64,000 nucleotides of DNA from Macrosoma leucophasiata (GCA_036365455.1 JAWQUS010000025.1:23720001-23784000); one strand, 5' to 3'; positions 42,100 to 52,909 are shown, counted from the stretch's first letter. Notes: a model not told the origin generated them from the sequence alone. Numbers and translations are program-made.

Positions 42100-42350
42100 T
42101 TTTTTAGGGTGGTATTTAAACACATGACTTTATAAATTAAAGAAAAAACGGAAAGCAAAAATTTGACTTCGGGCAGGAATTGAACCTGCGACCTCGGGAT
42201 AACCAGTCCAGCCGCTTTACTACTAAGCAACCGAAGTCCCTTCTTCTGGGACTTCGATTCCTGTCCGAAGTCAAATTTTTCTTTCCATTTCTTTCTTTAA
42301 TTTCTAAAGTTCACTAGCATGTGTTATTGCGAAAAATAAATAGTTACTTA
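42100..42350. repeat. tRNA-like foldback element, copy 1
   Basis: On the minus strand 42171-42245 reads as a tRNA-like fold: acceptor-like GACTTCG/CGAAGTC, D-stem GCTTAGTAGTAAAGC, T-arm GCAGGTTCAATTCCTGC. The region then folds back: GAAAGCAAAAATTTGACTTC against GAAGTCAAATTTTTCTTTCC. Outer text (ATTTTTCGCAATAACACATG on the minus strand's complement) recurs at 54950 and 57290. Confidence 0.7.
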
Positions 42351-42414
42351 ACTTTATATTGACAATATATTCGAATATCACATCAAAAATACGGACTTGC
42401 ACCACTAAATTTGT

Positions 42415-42482
42415 ACTGGTGGTAGAGCTCCAGTGACGGAGCTCGCGGGCATAGGCACCACCGCATTACTTAATATACTTGC
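42415..42482 (+). repeat. Family A, 5' part only
   Basis: Head to ATATACTTGC, then unrelated sequence. The matching 3' part lies reversed at 42845-43072. Confidence 0.85.
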
Positions 42483-42844
42483 ATATAAGAAAGAAAAAAA
42501 TATTTGTAACAATATAAGTACATGAACAACACAGTTTTTTTTGGCAGATTTTTAAGATACATTAAATTTATTACCAATTAGCCCTAACTCAGCGTGTGCT
42601 GGCTGAGTGACAACCATCGCTGGTCTTCCGTTAGGACCATTTTGGTCATCATAGACGGCTGTAATAAACAGCAATCTAAATTAATGAACAAAAAATCAAC
42701 AATTAAAAGAAAAAGCAAGTATTGACACGTACCTACGATCGGCAGCTTGTAATTGGTCTGTGATGCAGACCCACTAACAACATTAAAAATTATATGTCCG
42801 ACTCAAGTGTGTTGGTTTTTTTAATAGTCCCAACCACAGATTTT
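42483..42844. other. Unassigned sequence between two family A halves
   Basis: No gene was seen. Confidence 0.4.
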
Positions 42845-43072
42845 TATTTTATGTTATGAAAGTGGCAAACAAGCATGCAGTTCACATTGATGTTAAGTGA
42901 TGACTGCAGCCTATAGACACCCACAAGGTCAAAATGCAGATGCGTTACCACTCCTGAGGCCTAAGGTGTTATGCCTCTGTGCCGGAAATTACAGGGCCGT
43001 ACATTACCACCTGACTGGAACACGATAGTGCTGAACACTACCATGTAGCGGCAAGAATATTATAGGTAATGT
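42845..43072 (-). repeat. Family A, 3' part only
   Basis: Runs from the tail to GGCAAGAATATTATAGGTAATG, where homology stops; the head is missing. Confidence 0.85.
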
Positions 43073-43300
43073 TGTTTATCATTAACTATGGTGCTGCTAA
43101 AGTTTCACTAAGCTATAAACCCTTCACAATTACATAAATTGTAAACAGAGATATTATCCAATACTGACAGAATGGTCCCCGTTGATGATAAATAGCCACT
43201 CACGGTAGTATGTCACTAAATGTCAGTCCATTTTCAAAATGAGTTATCGATTACGAACTCCATTAGAACTGTGTGGAGTGGTATTGAACATATTTTCTAG

Positions 43301-43773
43301 AAAGGAGATGTTGCAAAAATGTATGGACCTCCGGCCATGTATTGTACACAATATCATTAAACAGGCAAAATCTATATAAAAACGTTTTTACTGCATATTT
43401 TCACTTATTTAGCTTTGTTTGCAGTTACAAATCATAATTTGCAGTTAGAATTGCAACTCAAAACTAACATGGCGAATATGGCGGGCAATGTCGTTTTGAT
43501 ATTTTCATTTTTTAAATTGTATTTTGATTATAGAACTTGGAGAAAAAAGTACTATTTTCTAAATACTATCAAAATCGATTGATCCCAAGTGTCGGCTGTA
43601 TCGCCGCCATGTTTAATATAGTTGAAAATGATAAAATCATTTGAATTAAATGTGGTTGTAACTCTAAAATATATTCTTGAATAAATTAATTGTATTTTTT
43701 TTGGATTCCTCTTTAATTTACCCATTTTTTGAGGACATGTACTAACCAGAGCCGAGCTCGCAACATCTCCTTT
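43301..43773. mobile_element. Possible TIR element, 14-bp ends
   Basis: AAAGGAGATGTTGC at 43301-43314 and its exact complement at 43760-43773 bound 470 bp without an ORF. No TSD is evident, so the call is tentative. Confidence 0.5.
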
Positions 43774-43869
43774 GTTGTTTGTTTTAAATAAAATCTTTAC
43801 TGTGTAACGTTATTTATTATATAATAAAACAAAATTAAAAATAATTAAACAAAATTTAAGCACAACCAT

Positions 43870-43894
43870 CGATATTGGGACATCCCCAATATCG
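43870..43894. repeat. Hairpin CGATATTGGG / CCCAATATCG
   Basis: 10-bp arms, 5-nt loop; isolated. Confidence 0.8.
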
Positions 43895-44082
43895 ACAATA
43901 GTGTTTATCGACACGCCGCCTTCCCTAACAATGACGATGCGCTAGGCGTACGCGCCATTCGGCGACGGACGAGACGGAGGACATTTTGAAGCGTCAGAGT
44001 GAGTGCACGTCCGTTTATAAAATAAATATCTTTGTCTGTCTGTTACATGTATGTTTTTTTGTTGAACAACCTAGACACGACA

Positions 44083-44472
44083 ACTGGTAGTAGAGTACCA
44101 GGATCAAAGTTGGATGTCGTTGGCAACACCGCATTACCTAATGTATGCAGATACATTATCGCGCGATACGCTATACGGTAGTATTCTGAAGTGTAGGATT
44201 CCGGTTAGATGGTAATGTATGGCCCCGTAATAACTATCTCAGAGGCAAAACAACCTAGGTCTCAGGGATGGCAACTCATCTGTATCTGATCTCCGGTTTT
44301 TGTGTATGCAATCACTTACTATCCACTGTGTAGTGAAACACGCGTATGTTGGTTGAACACTGATTTTATTTATATACCCCACAATAAAATAATAATACAT
44401 TACATGTGCACCTGCCAATAAAGTACAATATATAACACACTGCATTCTTGTTTGTCACCACTGTTAAAAAAA
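44083..44472 (+). repeat. Old, diverged family A copy with insertion
   Basis: AACTGGTAGTAGAGTACCAG head, GGTTAGATGGTAATGTATGG middle, and CTGCATTCTTGTTTGTCACC then A-run end. More diverged than other copies, with an extra segment after GTATGCAG and a 109-bp insertion at 44329. Confidence 0.75.
44329..44437 (-). mobile_element. Probable solo LTR of a short-LTR element, 109 bp
   Basis: The minus strand starts TGTTATATATTG and ends TTTCACTACA (TG...CA), with AATAAA about 50 bp before its end. A 5-bp TSD CACTG flanks it (44324-44328, 44438-44442). Length and layout match the 101-bp mag-like LTR type, though the sequence differs from it. Confidence 0.78.
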
Positions 44473-44474
44473 AA

Positions 44475-44879
44475 ACAATTTTAGTAAAAAAATATTATAG
44501 TCGTAACCCATCCGGATTTGGTACGGAGCGGACAGCGTAGAGGAGTCCGACGGACAGAATTATTTTTAATCAAGTCCGATGCGGTCCGCTCGCGCGTCTT
44601 TCGTGAGCGGATTCAGTCCGCCAGATTGAATCCGGTCGTGTGTGACCGAATCCGCTCGTGTATATTACTACTGTAACGTGGGATTCGCAGTCATAGTTTA
44701 CAAAGTACACCACACCTGTAGTTTGAATTATATATGGAAAAGGAATAAAAAAATACCTGAAAATACATTAAATTGATTACTTCGTGTCAGAACTCGAGTA
44801 CGAGGCACTACTGTAATACAGCCTCAAGTCTAAAGAGGTAATCTTTAGATGACGAACAAATGAAGGTTAAGAAGTATTT
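44475..44879. other. Unassigned sequence
   Basis: 44515-44650 is G+C-rich with repeated GGTCCGCTCG/AATCCGCTCG-like words; no gene was seen. Confidence 0.4.
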
Positions 44880-45137
44880 ATATATATATAAAATCAATTG
44901 AAGTTCGTTAGTCTGGCTAAAACTCGAGAACGGCTAAACCAATTTGGCTAATTTTGGTTTTGAATGATTTTTTAAAGTCCTGGGAAAGTTTAAAAGGTAA
45001 GAAAATGTGAAGAATTTGAAGGGAAATAGTAAAAACCACATTTTCATTTTTCCGTACAAATAGTCCGTATCTATCAGACCTTTGACACATAATTTCATTC
45101 TGAGGCAATGCGAAGTTAGCCGGGTCAGTTAGTTTGT
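44880..45137 (+). mobile_element. Helitron-like H2, near full length
   Basis: TATATATATAAAATCAATTG start, AAAACTCGAGAACGGCTAAA, and end GCCGGGTCAGTTAGT. The terminal CTAGT is changed to TTAGT. Confidence 0.7.
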
Positions 45138-45303
45138 AATACAAAATTTAATCCCGTAATTAAGGGTTATTAGTTTTTTGGGTTGCTTCCGACTATCGTG
45201 GGAAATTCAACGACGTTATCATAGCAGTGCAGCCAAATAGTTTACTGCTGAGCCCCAAAGATGTCCACAGTTTTGCCAAAGATGTCTACAGTTCTGCATC
45301 ATT

Positions 45304-45592
45304 ACAGGTGGTAGAGCTCTAGTGACGGAGCTCGCGGACGTAGGCACCACCGCATTACCTAATATACTTGCTGTTTAGTGTTAGTGTTCAGCACTATCGA
45401 GTTCCGGTCAGGTGGTAATGTACGGCCCTGTAATTTCCGGCACAGAGGCATAACACCTTAGGCCTCAGGAGTGGTAACGCATCTGCATTTTGACCTCTGG
45501 TCTTTGTGTGGGTGTCTATTGGCTGCAGTCATCACTTAACATCAATGTGAACTGCATGCTAGTCTGCCGCTTTCATTACATAAAAAAAAAAA
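45304..45592 (+). repeat. Family A repeat
   Basis: Head slightly altered (ACAGGTGGTAG); A tail at 45582-45592 directly precedes an open reading frame. Confidence 0.88.
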
Positions 45593-45593
45593 C

Positions 45594-45770
45594 TTATTTA
45601 TAAACGAAGCAAAAACATTCAAGTACGCATTACAACCACTCAAAAAATATCAAACGGATATTGCAACAGGTAAAAAATTAACAGAATTATCGGACACTCG
45701 TTTGAACGAGGCCAGTCCACCTGAACTATTCCTGTTTGAGTTGAACACAATCGATTGGGAGATTGAAAAG
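45594..45770 (+). CDS. Exon-like open frame, unidentified protein
   Basis: An ATG-less frame is open from the family A tail through 45872. Up to 45770 it reads like real protein (LFINEAKTFKYALQPLKKYQ, then SDTRLNEASPPELFLFELNT and IDWEIEK), with balanced charge and hydrophobic spacing. It is followed at once by AAG|GTAATC, a usable splice-donor-like site; after that the composition changes. A possible acceptor AG is at 45608-45609. I do not recognise the family. It could be an exon of a host gene whose other exons lie outside, or a dead exon, with a family A copy inserted just upstream. Confidence 0.35.
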
Positions 45771-45872
45771 GTAATCAATGTATTGAATTGGTTTATTTAC
45801 ATGTCAATAGTGTATCATTACACTAGTGTCGGAAATATATTTCATGTGAGCGCAATGCTCGATATAAAATAA

Positions 45873-46380
45873 TATAGATTTTCGTAATGAGTCTATATTG
45901 ATACGAGTAGTATGTGAATTAGTATCTGCTAACGCTTACTTCACAATACCAATGATTAATGGCCAAATACTCAAACGTCACTCAATTTTAAGCGGCTCTC
46001 AAATGTGCGCTATTTTTTTCGTTTGAACGTGTTTTATAAAGACAGAAGACTTTTAAGTCCCACTTAGATTTAAGTGACGTTTGAGTATTTGGCCGTAAGT
46101 GAGTTAGGCTGCACCTTCTGCGCTCGCCAATTGCCCGGTGAAGTGGACTAGTGCCGTCACGCGACGTGCAGCCTACATAAAAAACGGATTAAGTGATTAA
46201 CACACTAGCGATTTCTTAGCGAGTACAAAATGAGACGAGTTTGTTGCGAATACGCAGCGAGAGCTGATCCGTGTCTTTGATACGAATGACGTAGAGTGGG
46301 GTGGATAACATACGTGAATAGGATCCTAAATGCCATTCACGTGCAGATATATTCGAATATCCACGTCCTATATTATAAAA
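45873..46380. other. Unassigned sequence containing a foldback
   Basis: Apart from the inverted repeat at 45961-46094 nothing was recognised. Confidence 0.4.
45961..46094. repeat. Foldback, 24-bp arms
   Basis: GGCCAAATACTCAAACGTCA at 45961 and its complement ending at 46094, with one mismatch across 24 bp. The 86-nt spacer has no ORF. Confidence 0.8.
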
Positions 46381-46381
46381 T

Positions 46382-46735
46382 GCGCACGGCCCCGCGGTGT
46401 AGAGCTTACACGATCTACTCGGTTAAGTAATGCGGGCGTGGTTGGGTATCTGATGGGTGACCGCTAGTGGCAAATTAAAATGCGCGCTTCCGTGCTTCGG
46501 AGGGCATGTTAAACCGTCGGTCTCGGTTGCTATCGATAGATAGTAGTCGTTAAACCTTGTCGGAGGCCTTATGGTCTGAAAACATCCATCAGCGGGTTGG
46601 CCACTAACCCTTATCTTCTCCATCCCGCATTGGAACAGCATGGTGAAGTAAGCTTCAGGCCTCCTCCCAAAACGGGGAGAAACTCGTACCCAGCAGTGAT
46701 AATATGACGTATAATTGGTTGCCATTATTGTATTA
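46382..46735 (+). repeat. Family G repeat
   Basis: GCGCACGGCCCCGCGGTGTA head, TTGCTATCGATAGATAG middle, end with CCCAGCAGTG and GGTTGCCATTATTG. Confidence 0.75.
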
Positions 46736-46739
46736 TAAA

Positions 46740-47560
46740 ACGAGCAAAGTTTAAACGGTTAGACTAGTCTGCATGTTACAAGATGCGCGTGCGGCGATTA
46801 CCTCCACACAGCCTCTCCACCCTGCACCCGCGATTAAGTCACAATAAACAAAGCCGTGCCCTGCACCTCACTTTACTCACCGCTGTCGTCACAGCTAACT
46901 CGGGGTGTACTCTCGTTGCAAAAATGAATCTATTCTACCGATCTACTATCTGCCCACTAGAGTTTGTCGCTATGGTGCAACTGTATGCCAGGTCTGGTTA
47001 TGACTTCTATGCTGCCCGGCGACTTCACGCGGAGCCGCAGCACTTGGAGTTCCTTCATCGCCCAGGGTTCGGAACCCACAAGTCCCAGAATCTGTGTGAG
47101 TAGATACCAATACGATGCGGCTGATATGACTTGACTTACACTTGCGAAAATGTCAATCTTGAACGGCGAAACACTGGATGTGTTTACGCAGAGCTTAACC
47201 AGAAGAAGCAAATTCGCTGGGAATCGATTTGTGCGAATTCATACGCCTGTTAGCGAGGTGCTAGGCGCAATACATTGCGCGCACAAGAGTTGCGCGAATT
47301 AAAAACATGCGCGTAAATCGTGTGCACTGCGCCAAGATAGATACTAGGATCGCCTTGTTAACGCGCGAACTCCAGAGTTCAACTCCATGTTTCGTACTAA
47401 ATTCATCCTCAACGATCGCGCAAACGAGGAGAAAGGGCGAATCGCGACGAATTTGCCCCTTCTCGACAAGCCCTTAGAGTAAATTTGTTTCCCAGTTTCA
47501 TAATACAACAAAAGCAGTCAAACAAGAAAGAAAAATCTCCCAGTCGTTTACACGTTGCAT
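46740..47560. other. G+C-richer unassigned region
   Basis: 46783-47103 is open on the plus strand (106 codons from an ATG), but the product has no domain, signal or helix pattern I recognise, and the overlapping minus frame is also open. 47230-47470 is rich in GCGC words. Possibly an old element. Confidence 0.35.
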
Positions 47561-48571
47561 CAGGACCGCTGAGAGTAATTCATTCCGCCAACAAACAACA
47601 TTAGGCAACAGGAATGATGAGGGCATTATCTAGGGGCGCTGCGTGTTTCGGTTGCTATAACTCAAATCAAGTCGCCGAAAGGAATGCCAATCAGAGATAT
47701 TCCAAATCGACTTTAAAAATTTAATCTTGTACATTTTTCTTAAGGTGATTGGGGATCTCTCTCTGAAATTAATAATCATGAGTAGTCTAGTAGTCATCTT
47801 AGTATAAAATTAACTGTGTTCAGTGAATGTTACACATAAACTGGGGTAAAAATATAAATAAAATAATAATAACACATGATTAAACAACCCCCGTTTATGT
47901 GATTCCAGTTTAAAGCTCGCAATCGCTCGTGTAGTTGCAAAATAGTAGTTGATTGAAAAAAATCGGGTTATGTCTATGTTTGTAGCACAGGAGGCTATTC
48001 TTTGGGTTCGGGTGCACGGTACCGGCTCGGAAAATTTGGAAGTACACGACACTTACTTTGGAGCCTGCTGTGCGAATATACACGTCACGATCGTGTGTTT
48101 TCCCGGCGGTGCGAAAAGCGAATGGCCGAGAGTGAAATGGTCGCTGAACGAGCGGGCTCGACACGTTACAAAACGATAGTACTGAGAGAGAGGTGCTGTA
48201 AATTATTTTCAACTTACCCTCACAGTAATAGGTAAGAATCGAACAACATATAACCTGTCAGTCGACAGTCATAATAGTGTCAGAGCCCTTAAGAGCTCTT
48301 ATTTGTTATTTCAGCAACAAACAGCATTCAGGAACAGGAATGATGAGGGCATTAGAGGGTTTTTTTATTTGTCTTCCTTTTGTCCTGTTCATCTCCATTT
48401 TAAAGTCTTACACGCCTTTTTTGCGTCTTTAGATACAGTCGTAATTTTTATTTGTCGAATCTTTTGTCTCGAGGCCAAGTACGCTGATCTTTTATACACT
48501 TTACCTATTTTGTTTTGAAAAATATTTACTTTATTCATTCGTTTTTCTGTTATTAATAATTTCACGGATTT

Positions 48572-48850
48572 TTTTTTTATGTTATGGAATTTGTAAACAA
48601 GCATGCAGTTCACATTGATGTTAAGTGATGACTGCAGCCTATAGACACCCACAGAAAGACCAAGGTCAAAATGCAGATGCGTTACCACTCCTGAGGCGTA
48701 AGGTGTTATGCCTCTGTGCCGGAAATTACAGGGCTGTACATTACCACCTGACCGGAACACGATAGTGCTGAACACTACCATTTAGCGGCAAGTATATTAG
48801 GTAATGCGGTGGTGCCTATGCCCGCGAGCTCCGTCACTGGAGCTCTACCA
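48572..48850 (-). repeat. Family A repeat, near full length
   Basis: T run tail at 48570-48577; ends GAGCTCTACCA, missing the last bases of the head. Confidence 0.88.
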
Positions 48851-49236
48851 GGATTCTCCGTAAGATCTATTTAAATTTTCTTCTCCAACAGATTCACTAT
48901 GACTTATTATTTTAACTAACGAACGAATCAAACGAAAACATATAACCCACCAGTCGTCAGTAGATTAATCGTAGCAGCATCAGAACCGCTAAGAGCTCTT
49001 ATTTGTTATTCCACCAACAAACAACATTAGGCAACAGGAATGATGAGGGCATTAGCGGGTATTCGCTGCGTTACGCTGACCTTGTTCCGGTAGCTATTGC
49101 AATTTTTATTTGTCTCTCCTGGAATATGTCCTGTTCACATCCATTTTTATGTCCTATATGCCTTATTTGCGTCTTCAGATATACGTTAACATCAAATCGT
49201 AGGTGTTTGCATGGATTTACCTCTGCCTACCTTTCC

Positions 49237-49485
49237 AAGGAATACATGCGAATGTGGATGGTTGCAGAGGCCCAGGAAGACCAAGGCTGACCTACCATGA
49301 CCAAATAGGTCGAGTTCTGTCTGATGGTGGGGTCAAAAGTCTTAGGAATCGGCGTGCATGTATGAAGAGAATGATGAAGGTAGACGAGGCACGAGAGGTT
49401 TGTCAGAACCGGGATGTCTGGCGCTCTACACTCTCTGCCTACCCCGTTAGGGACCTGGCGTGAAGATACACACACACACACACAG
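49237..49485 (+). mobile_element. LINE 3' end fragment
   Basis: Encodes MWMVAEAQEDQG-frame DNA whose other frame reads NVDGCRGPGRPRLTYHDQIG, RACMKRMMKVDEAREVCQNR and ends SAYPVRDLA; then GTGAAGATACACACACACAC. Same LINE family as 13873-14333. Confidence 0.85.
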
Positions 49486-50219
49486 GCGTAAATTTATATT
49501 TATGCCCTGAATATACAAGTCCATTCAGTTGATTACTCGTTGCATGAAAATCACTGTACTCATTTCTTATTTTACGAACAAACAGCATTGAGCAATAGGG
49601 ATAATGAGAGCATTAGCGGTCTCGCTGCGTGACACTGGTCACAATGACCCAATTTTGTTCGCCGCAGGAACAGCAATTAGGGGTATTTGCAATCGGATAT
49701 TTTAAAAAACGAAACTAATACGGAGATAATCTTGTTTGATGATTCATCACATCATCAAAATATATATTCAGTCATCATGTATTGCAATGAGGCGTGATTG
49801 GAGAATTTGAGTTTGACATTTGCCATTCAAAGCCCCTTTTAGCGTAACAATTACTACATTCTTATTGGAGACCAGGTAATTTATTTAACTGCAGTAAACT
49901 AAGAAAAACTGAACCAATAAATTACTCGATCACCAGGAATTCAGGAAGGTTGAGCACTTATTTCTTATTCCATCAACAAACAGCATTAGGCAATAGGGAT
50001 AATGAGAGCATTAACGGACTCGCTGCGTGCTTCACTGGTCACAATGACCCAATTCTGGTCGCCGCAGGAACAGTAATCAGGGGTGTTTGCATTCGGATTT
50101 TTTTATCGAATAAAATTTATTTAGCGAAAATGGAGTTTTTTTATCGGTATATTATCGTGAATGAGTTAGATTATGTAATATCAGCAGTCATCTGTATTAT
50201 ATCTACTGACATCTAATTG

Positions 50220-51008
50220 ATTTTAAATTCAAGAGTTCATAGCTCCATTATCGTCACTTTTTTTCTGAAACATTAATACTTTTGCAATTCATGCACACAA
50301 CGTTTTGAATCGATGAAAATAATTTTTATGACCTCCCCACCACCGCCACCGCCAACTTGCTGACATTGGATCCCCAAAAAGAAGCCGGACGCAATTCTGG
50401 TCACATGTCCGTCTTACGCATTTTCGATCAGGCTCACGTGTCAATTTTTTTTTTTTACACATTACAAAAAGTACAAGACGCCGCTAAAGAAGCTTACACT
50501 TAAATAAATATTCACCTACCTGTCTCTCAGTTATTAAAGAAGAGTCATTTTCCATAAGTTAAATTGAATATTCGGTTGTTCTCAACCCTACCCTAAAAAT
50601 AGCTTTTCGCTGGTCCCCGTTGATATGGGATACTTTTGCAAACGAGGATCGAATCGAAAGGGTAAAACGAGTGAATATTTCAAGTTTTGGAGTAGAGTGA
50701 ACCACTTTGTCTCCATAAAGTGGGGAAGGAGTGGAAATGAAATTTGTTGGGAGTATTTATTACATTTTGGAGGACTTTGTATCGGGTGAATAGGGTATTG
50801 GAATAATATTTTTTATTGTGATTTCAAAAAGTATAAGAAATGTTAGTCTTTATCGTCATTGGAACCATCAGTCTATGACAAATAGTTTCTGAGATATCAC
50901 CATTCGAAAGTTGCAAGTTATGAAATGATCTCAAACGGATAAATATAATATTAAAAAAAAACTATCAATATCAACGTGTTTTCGTAGGTTTTCGGGAGCT
51001 TCATACAT
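50220..51008. other. Unassigned sequence
   Basis: Nothing recognised except a short CACCACCGCCACCGCC run near 50340 and GTTTTCGTAGGTTTTCGGGA near 50980, shared with 33920. Confidence 0.4.
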
Positions 51009-51010
51009 TA

Positions 51011-51209
51011 TAGAAATTAAACTTGCGGATTTTCTCGCGTATACAACACTCCCAAACTTCTTCTTACACCCGACGTTTCGGTCGCTTTCTAGCTACCGAG
51101 GTCATAGGCAGACTTATTCGACGATGTTCAGCCTGGTCTTATATACCTGAGACACAGAAGAAGTTTGGGAGTGTTGTAAACACGAGAAAATCCGCAAGTT
51201 TAATTTCTA
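51011..51209. mobile_element. Foldback element with ~54-bp arms
   Basis: Arms 51011-51064 and 51156-51209 (AACTTGCGGATTTTCTCG, CACTCCCAAACTTCTTCT and complements) are nearly perfect. The 91-bp centre includes CCCGACGTTTCGGTCGC. No ORF. MITE-like. Confidence 0.78.
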
Positions 51210-51214
51210 CTATC

Positions 51215-51475
51215 AATATTTCTACGCTGGGGTCCTGGGCTTCGATTCCCGGGTCGAAGGCTATCAGAGATAACGGTTTTTTAATTCCTTTATTGCCGGT
51301 TCTATTGGGATTTTTCCATTTTTTACAATTTTTTCCTTTTTTGGACTTTACCCTTTTCAGAGTTTGGTAATGTTCCCGGAGCGGTCAACAGGCTACACTT
51401 TTTACATGGGCCAAAACGTAACCGGCGAATCGTGAGTGTGTGCATACCACCGCCTACCTCTTCGGAATGACAGGC
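51215..51475 (+). repeat. SINE family B, head truncated
   Basis: Starts at TACGCTGGGGTCCTGGG with box B CTTCGATTCCCGGG, then TATCAGAGATAACGG and ATGGGCCAAAACGTAACCGG. Ends near CTACCTCTTCGGAATGACAG. Confidence 0.8.
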
Positions 51476-51584
51476 GATAAGGTACGGTACTGTTTAAAAA
51501 AAAAAACGATTATTTCGCCCTACATATCGCACCGAATTTATACTTATAAATGTGGAATTCTTTGGTTAGGGACGACCATTGAGC

Positions 51585-51893
51585 AACACGGGCCACCGAC
51601 CGCGGCGGACCGGAGGGGAGCAGCCATATGCAGGATTTCCCCTCTGTCAAAGTACAAGACCAAATGGTGCCTGTCGCCCAGATATTTAAATGTGTGCGTG
51701 AAATTGTTTATGGATTTTGTTAAAGTCAAGGTGTGAGTATCGTGGTAATAGACGATTTTTGTAGTGTGAGTGTGTGTCACACTTATTTCCGACCGCAAAA
51801 AATGACAGACTGTTTTGCATCGGTAATAAACACTATGGCTACTCCCCTCCAGTCCGCCGCGGCCGGTGGCCGGTGTTGCTCTATACTCTATGG
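51585..51893. mobile_element. Mutator-like MITE, copy with both ends
   Basis: Left GAGCAACACGGGCCACCGAC and right GGCCGGTGTTGCTCTAT, TIRs about 55 bp. Imperfect 9-bp TSD: GGGACGACC on the left against GGGACGACT on the right, about 10 bp outside the ends. Confidence 0.82.
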
Positions 51894-52079
51894 GGACGAC
51901 TCGAGCACTGTCAATGCTGTACTTAGAAGTCAAATAGTCAGCATCGTGGCTCAAATTTAACACACTTGATTCTTGGAAAGCCTTCCATATATCTAAAACC
52001 ACAGATCTGCAAACGAAAACAGAAGCCACAAGCCGCATTACTTGGAATTCTACGTTAAACATACCGTGCTTCTATTTTA

Positions 52080-52382
52080 TATGTTTGTTTTTTTGTTTTT
52101 AATGTGTATAGACCAACGTTTGACCACCAACTCACCCGATGGAATGTAAAGATGTGGCCGAAGATGAAGCACGTTGGTCTAGAAAGTACCTATTCACTCT
52201 AGATTTGAAGATGCCCAGGTTGTAGTTTTTTGGGAACAAAGAAGCCGGAAAAGTATTCCATAACTTAGCTGTACGTATAATAAATGTAGAGCCGAAACGC
52301 TTCGTTCTGATTTGTAGTATGTTCACTGTGTAAGGATGATATTTCGCCGTTCTCCTAGTTGTCCTATTGTAAAAAGGTTGTA
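52080..52382 (-). pseudogene. LINE ORF2 C-terminus, second family
   Basis: 85-codon minus frame with RFGSTFIIRTAKLWNTFPAS and LFPKNYNLGIFKSRVNRYF. The F-x-x-R-x-x-x-L-W-N-x-x-P block closes Jockey/CR1-like ORF2 proteins. The frame ends at 52132, followed by an A-rich end. Confidence 0.82.
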
Positions 52383-52415
52383 TCTTCACGCCAGGACCCT
52401 AACGGGGTAGGGAGA
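52383..52415 (-). mobile_element. Extremely short LINE 3' insertion
   Basis: CTTCACGCCAGGACCCTAAC then GGGGTAGG is the last ~35 bp of the LINE at 13873-14333. Confidence 0.6.
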
Positions 52416-52612
52416 GAATAATGAAGTATTGAGGTTACTGTTAGGAAAACATATACCTTGTAATATGATATTTACCTGGTTTATTAAAAACTTTCATTAT
52501 GTAGTGAAATTTCAAAAGATTTGTTTTATTATCGGTACTAGGATAGGGTGGTTTTTAAATACGTTGGGGAAGATTGAATGTCAGGGATGGGGAGAAGTCA
52601 GTCAAGCTTCCT

Positions 52613-52909
52613 ACTGGTGGTAGAGCTCCAGTGACTAAGCTCGCGGGCGTAGGCACCACCGCATTACCTAATAGGTATATCAACTTGCCGCTAAATGGTA
52701 GTGTTCAGCACTTTCGTGTTCCGGTCAGGTGGTAATGTACGGCCCTGTAATTTCCGGCACAAAGGCATAACACCTTAGGCCTCAGGAGTGTAAACGCATG
52801 TGCATTTTGACCTTGGTCTTAGTGTAGGTGTCTATAGGCTGCAGTCACAGATCACTTAACATCAATGTGAACTGCATGCTTATTTGCCACTTCCATTACA
52901 TAAAAAAAC
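52613..52909 (+). repeat. Family A repeat, full length
   Basis: ACTGGTGG head to CATTACAT plus A run, with an extra ATAGGT duplication after ACCTA. Confidence 0.9.

Larger units (their letters stand above)
47511..50130 (+). repeat. Degenerate tandem cluster, five units
   Basis: CAACAAACAACATTAGGCAA followed by CAGGAATGATGAGGGCATTA, or close variants, occurs near 47590, 48312, 49012, 49572 and 49972. Each is preceded by related text ending CTTATTTGTTATTCC and followed by GCTGCGT. Spacing is 718, 700, 560 and 400 bp. Part of the spread is due to a family A insertion (48572-48850) and a LINE fragment (49237-49485). Confidence 0.75.

Noticed and set aside
42171..42245. Possible tRNA gene
   Set aside because: Cloverleaf-like but with an imperfect anticodon stem and embedded in an inverted-repeat element; treated as tRNA-derived.
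46783..47103. 106-codon plus-strand ORF
   Set aside because: No recognisable domain, and a comparable ORF overlaps on the other strand. The higher G+C content makes chance ORFs likely; kept only as a note in the region entry.
47810..48235. Several overlapping 76-100-codon ORFs on both strands
   Set aside because: Mutual overlap on both strands, no domain, inside the degenerate tandem cluster.
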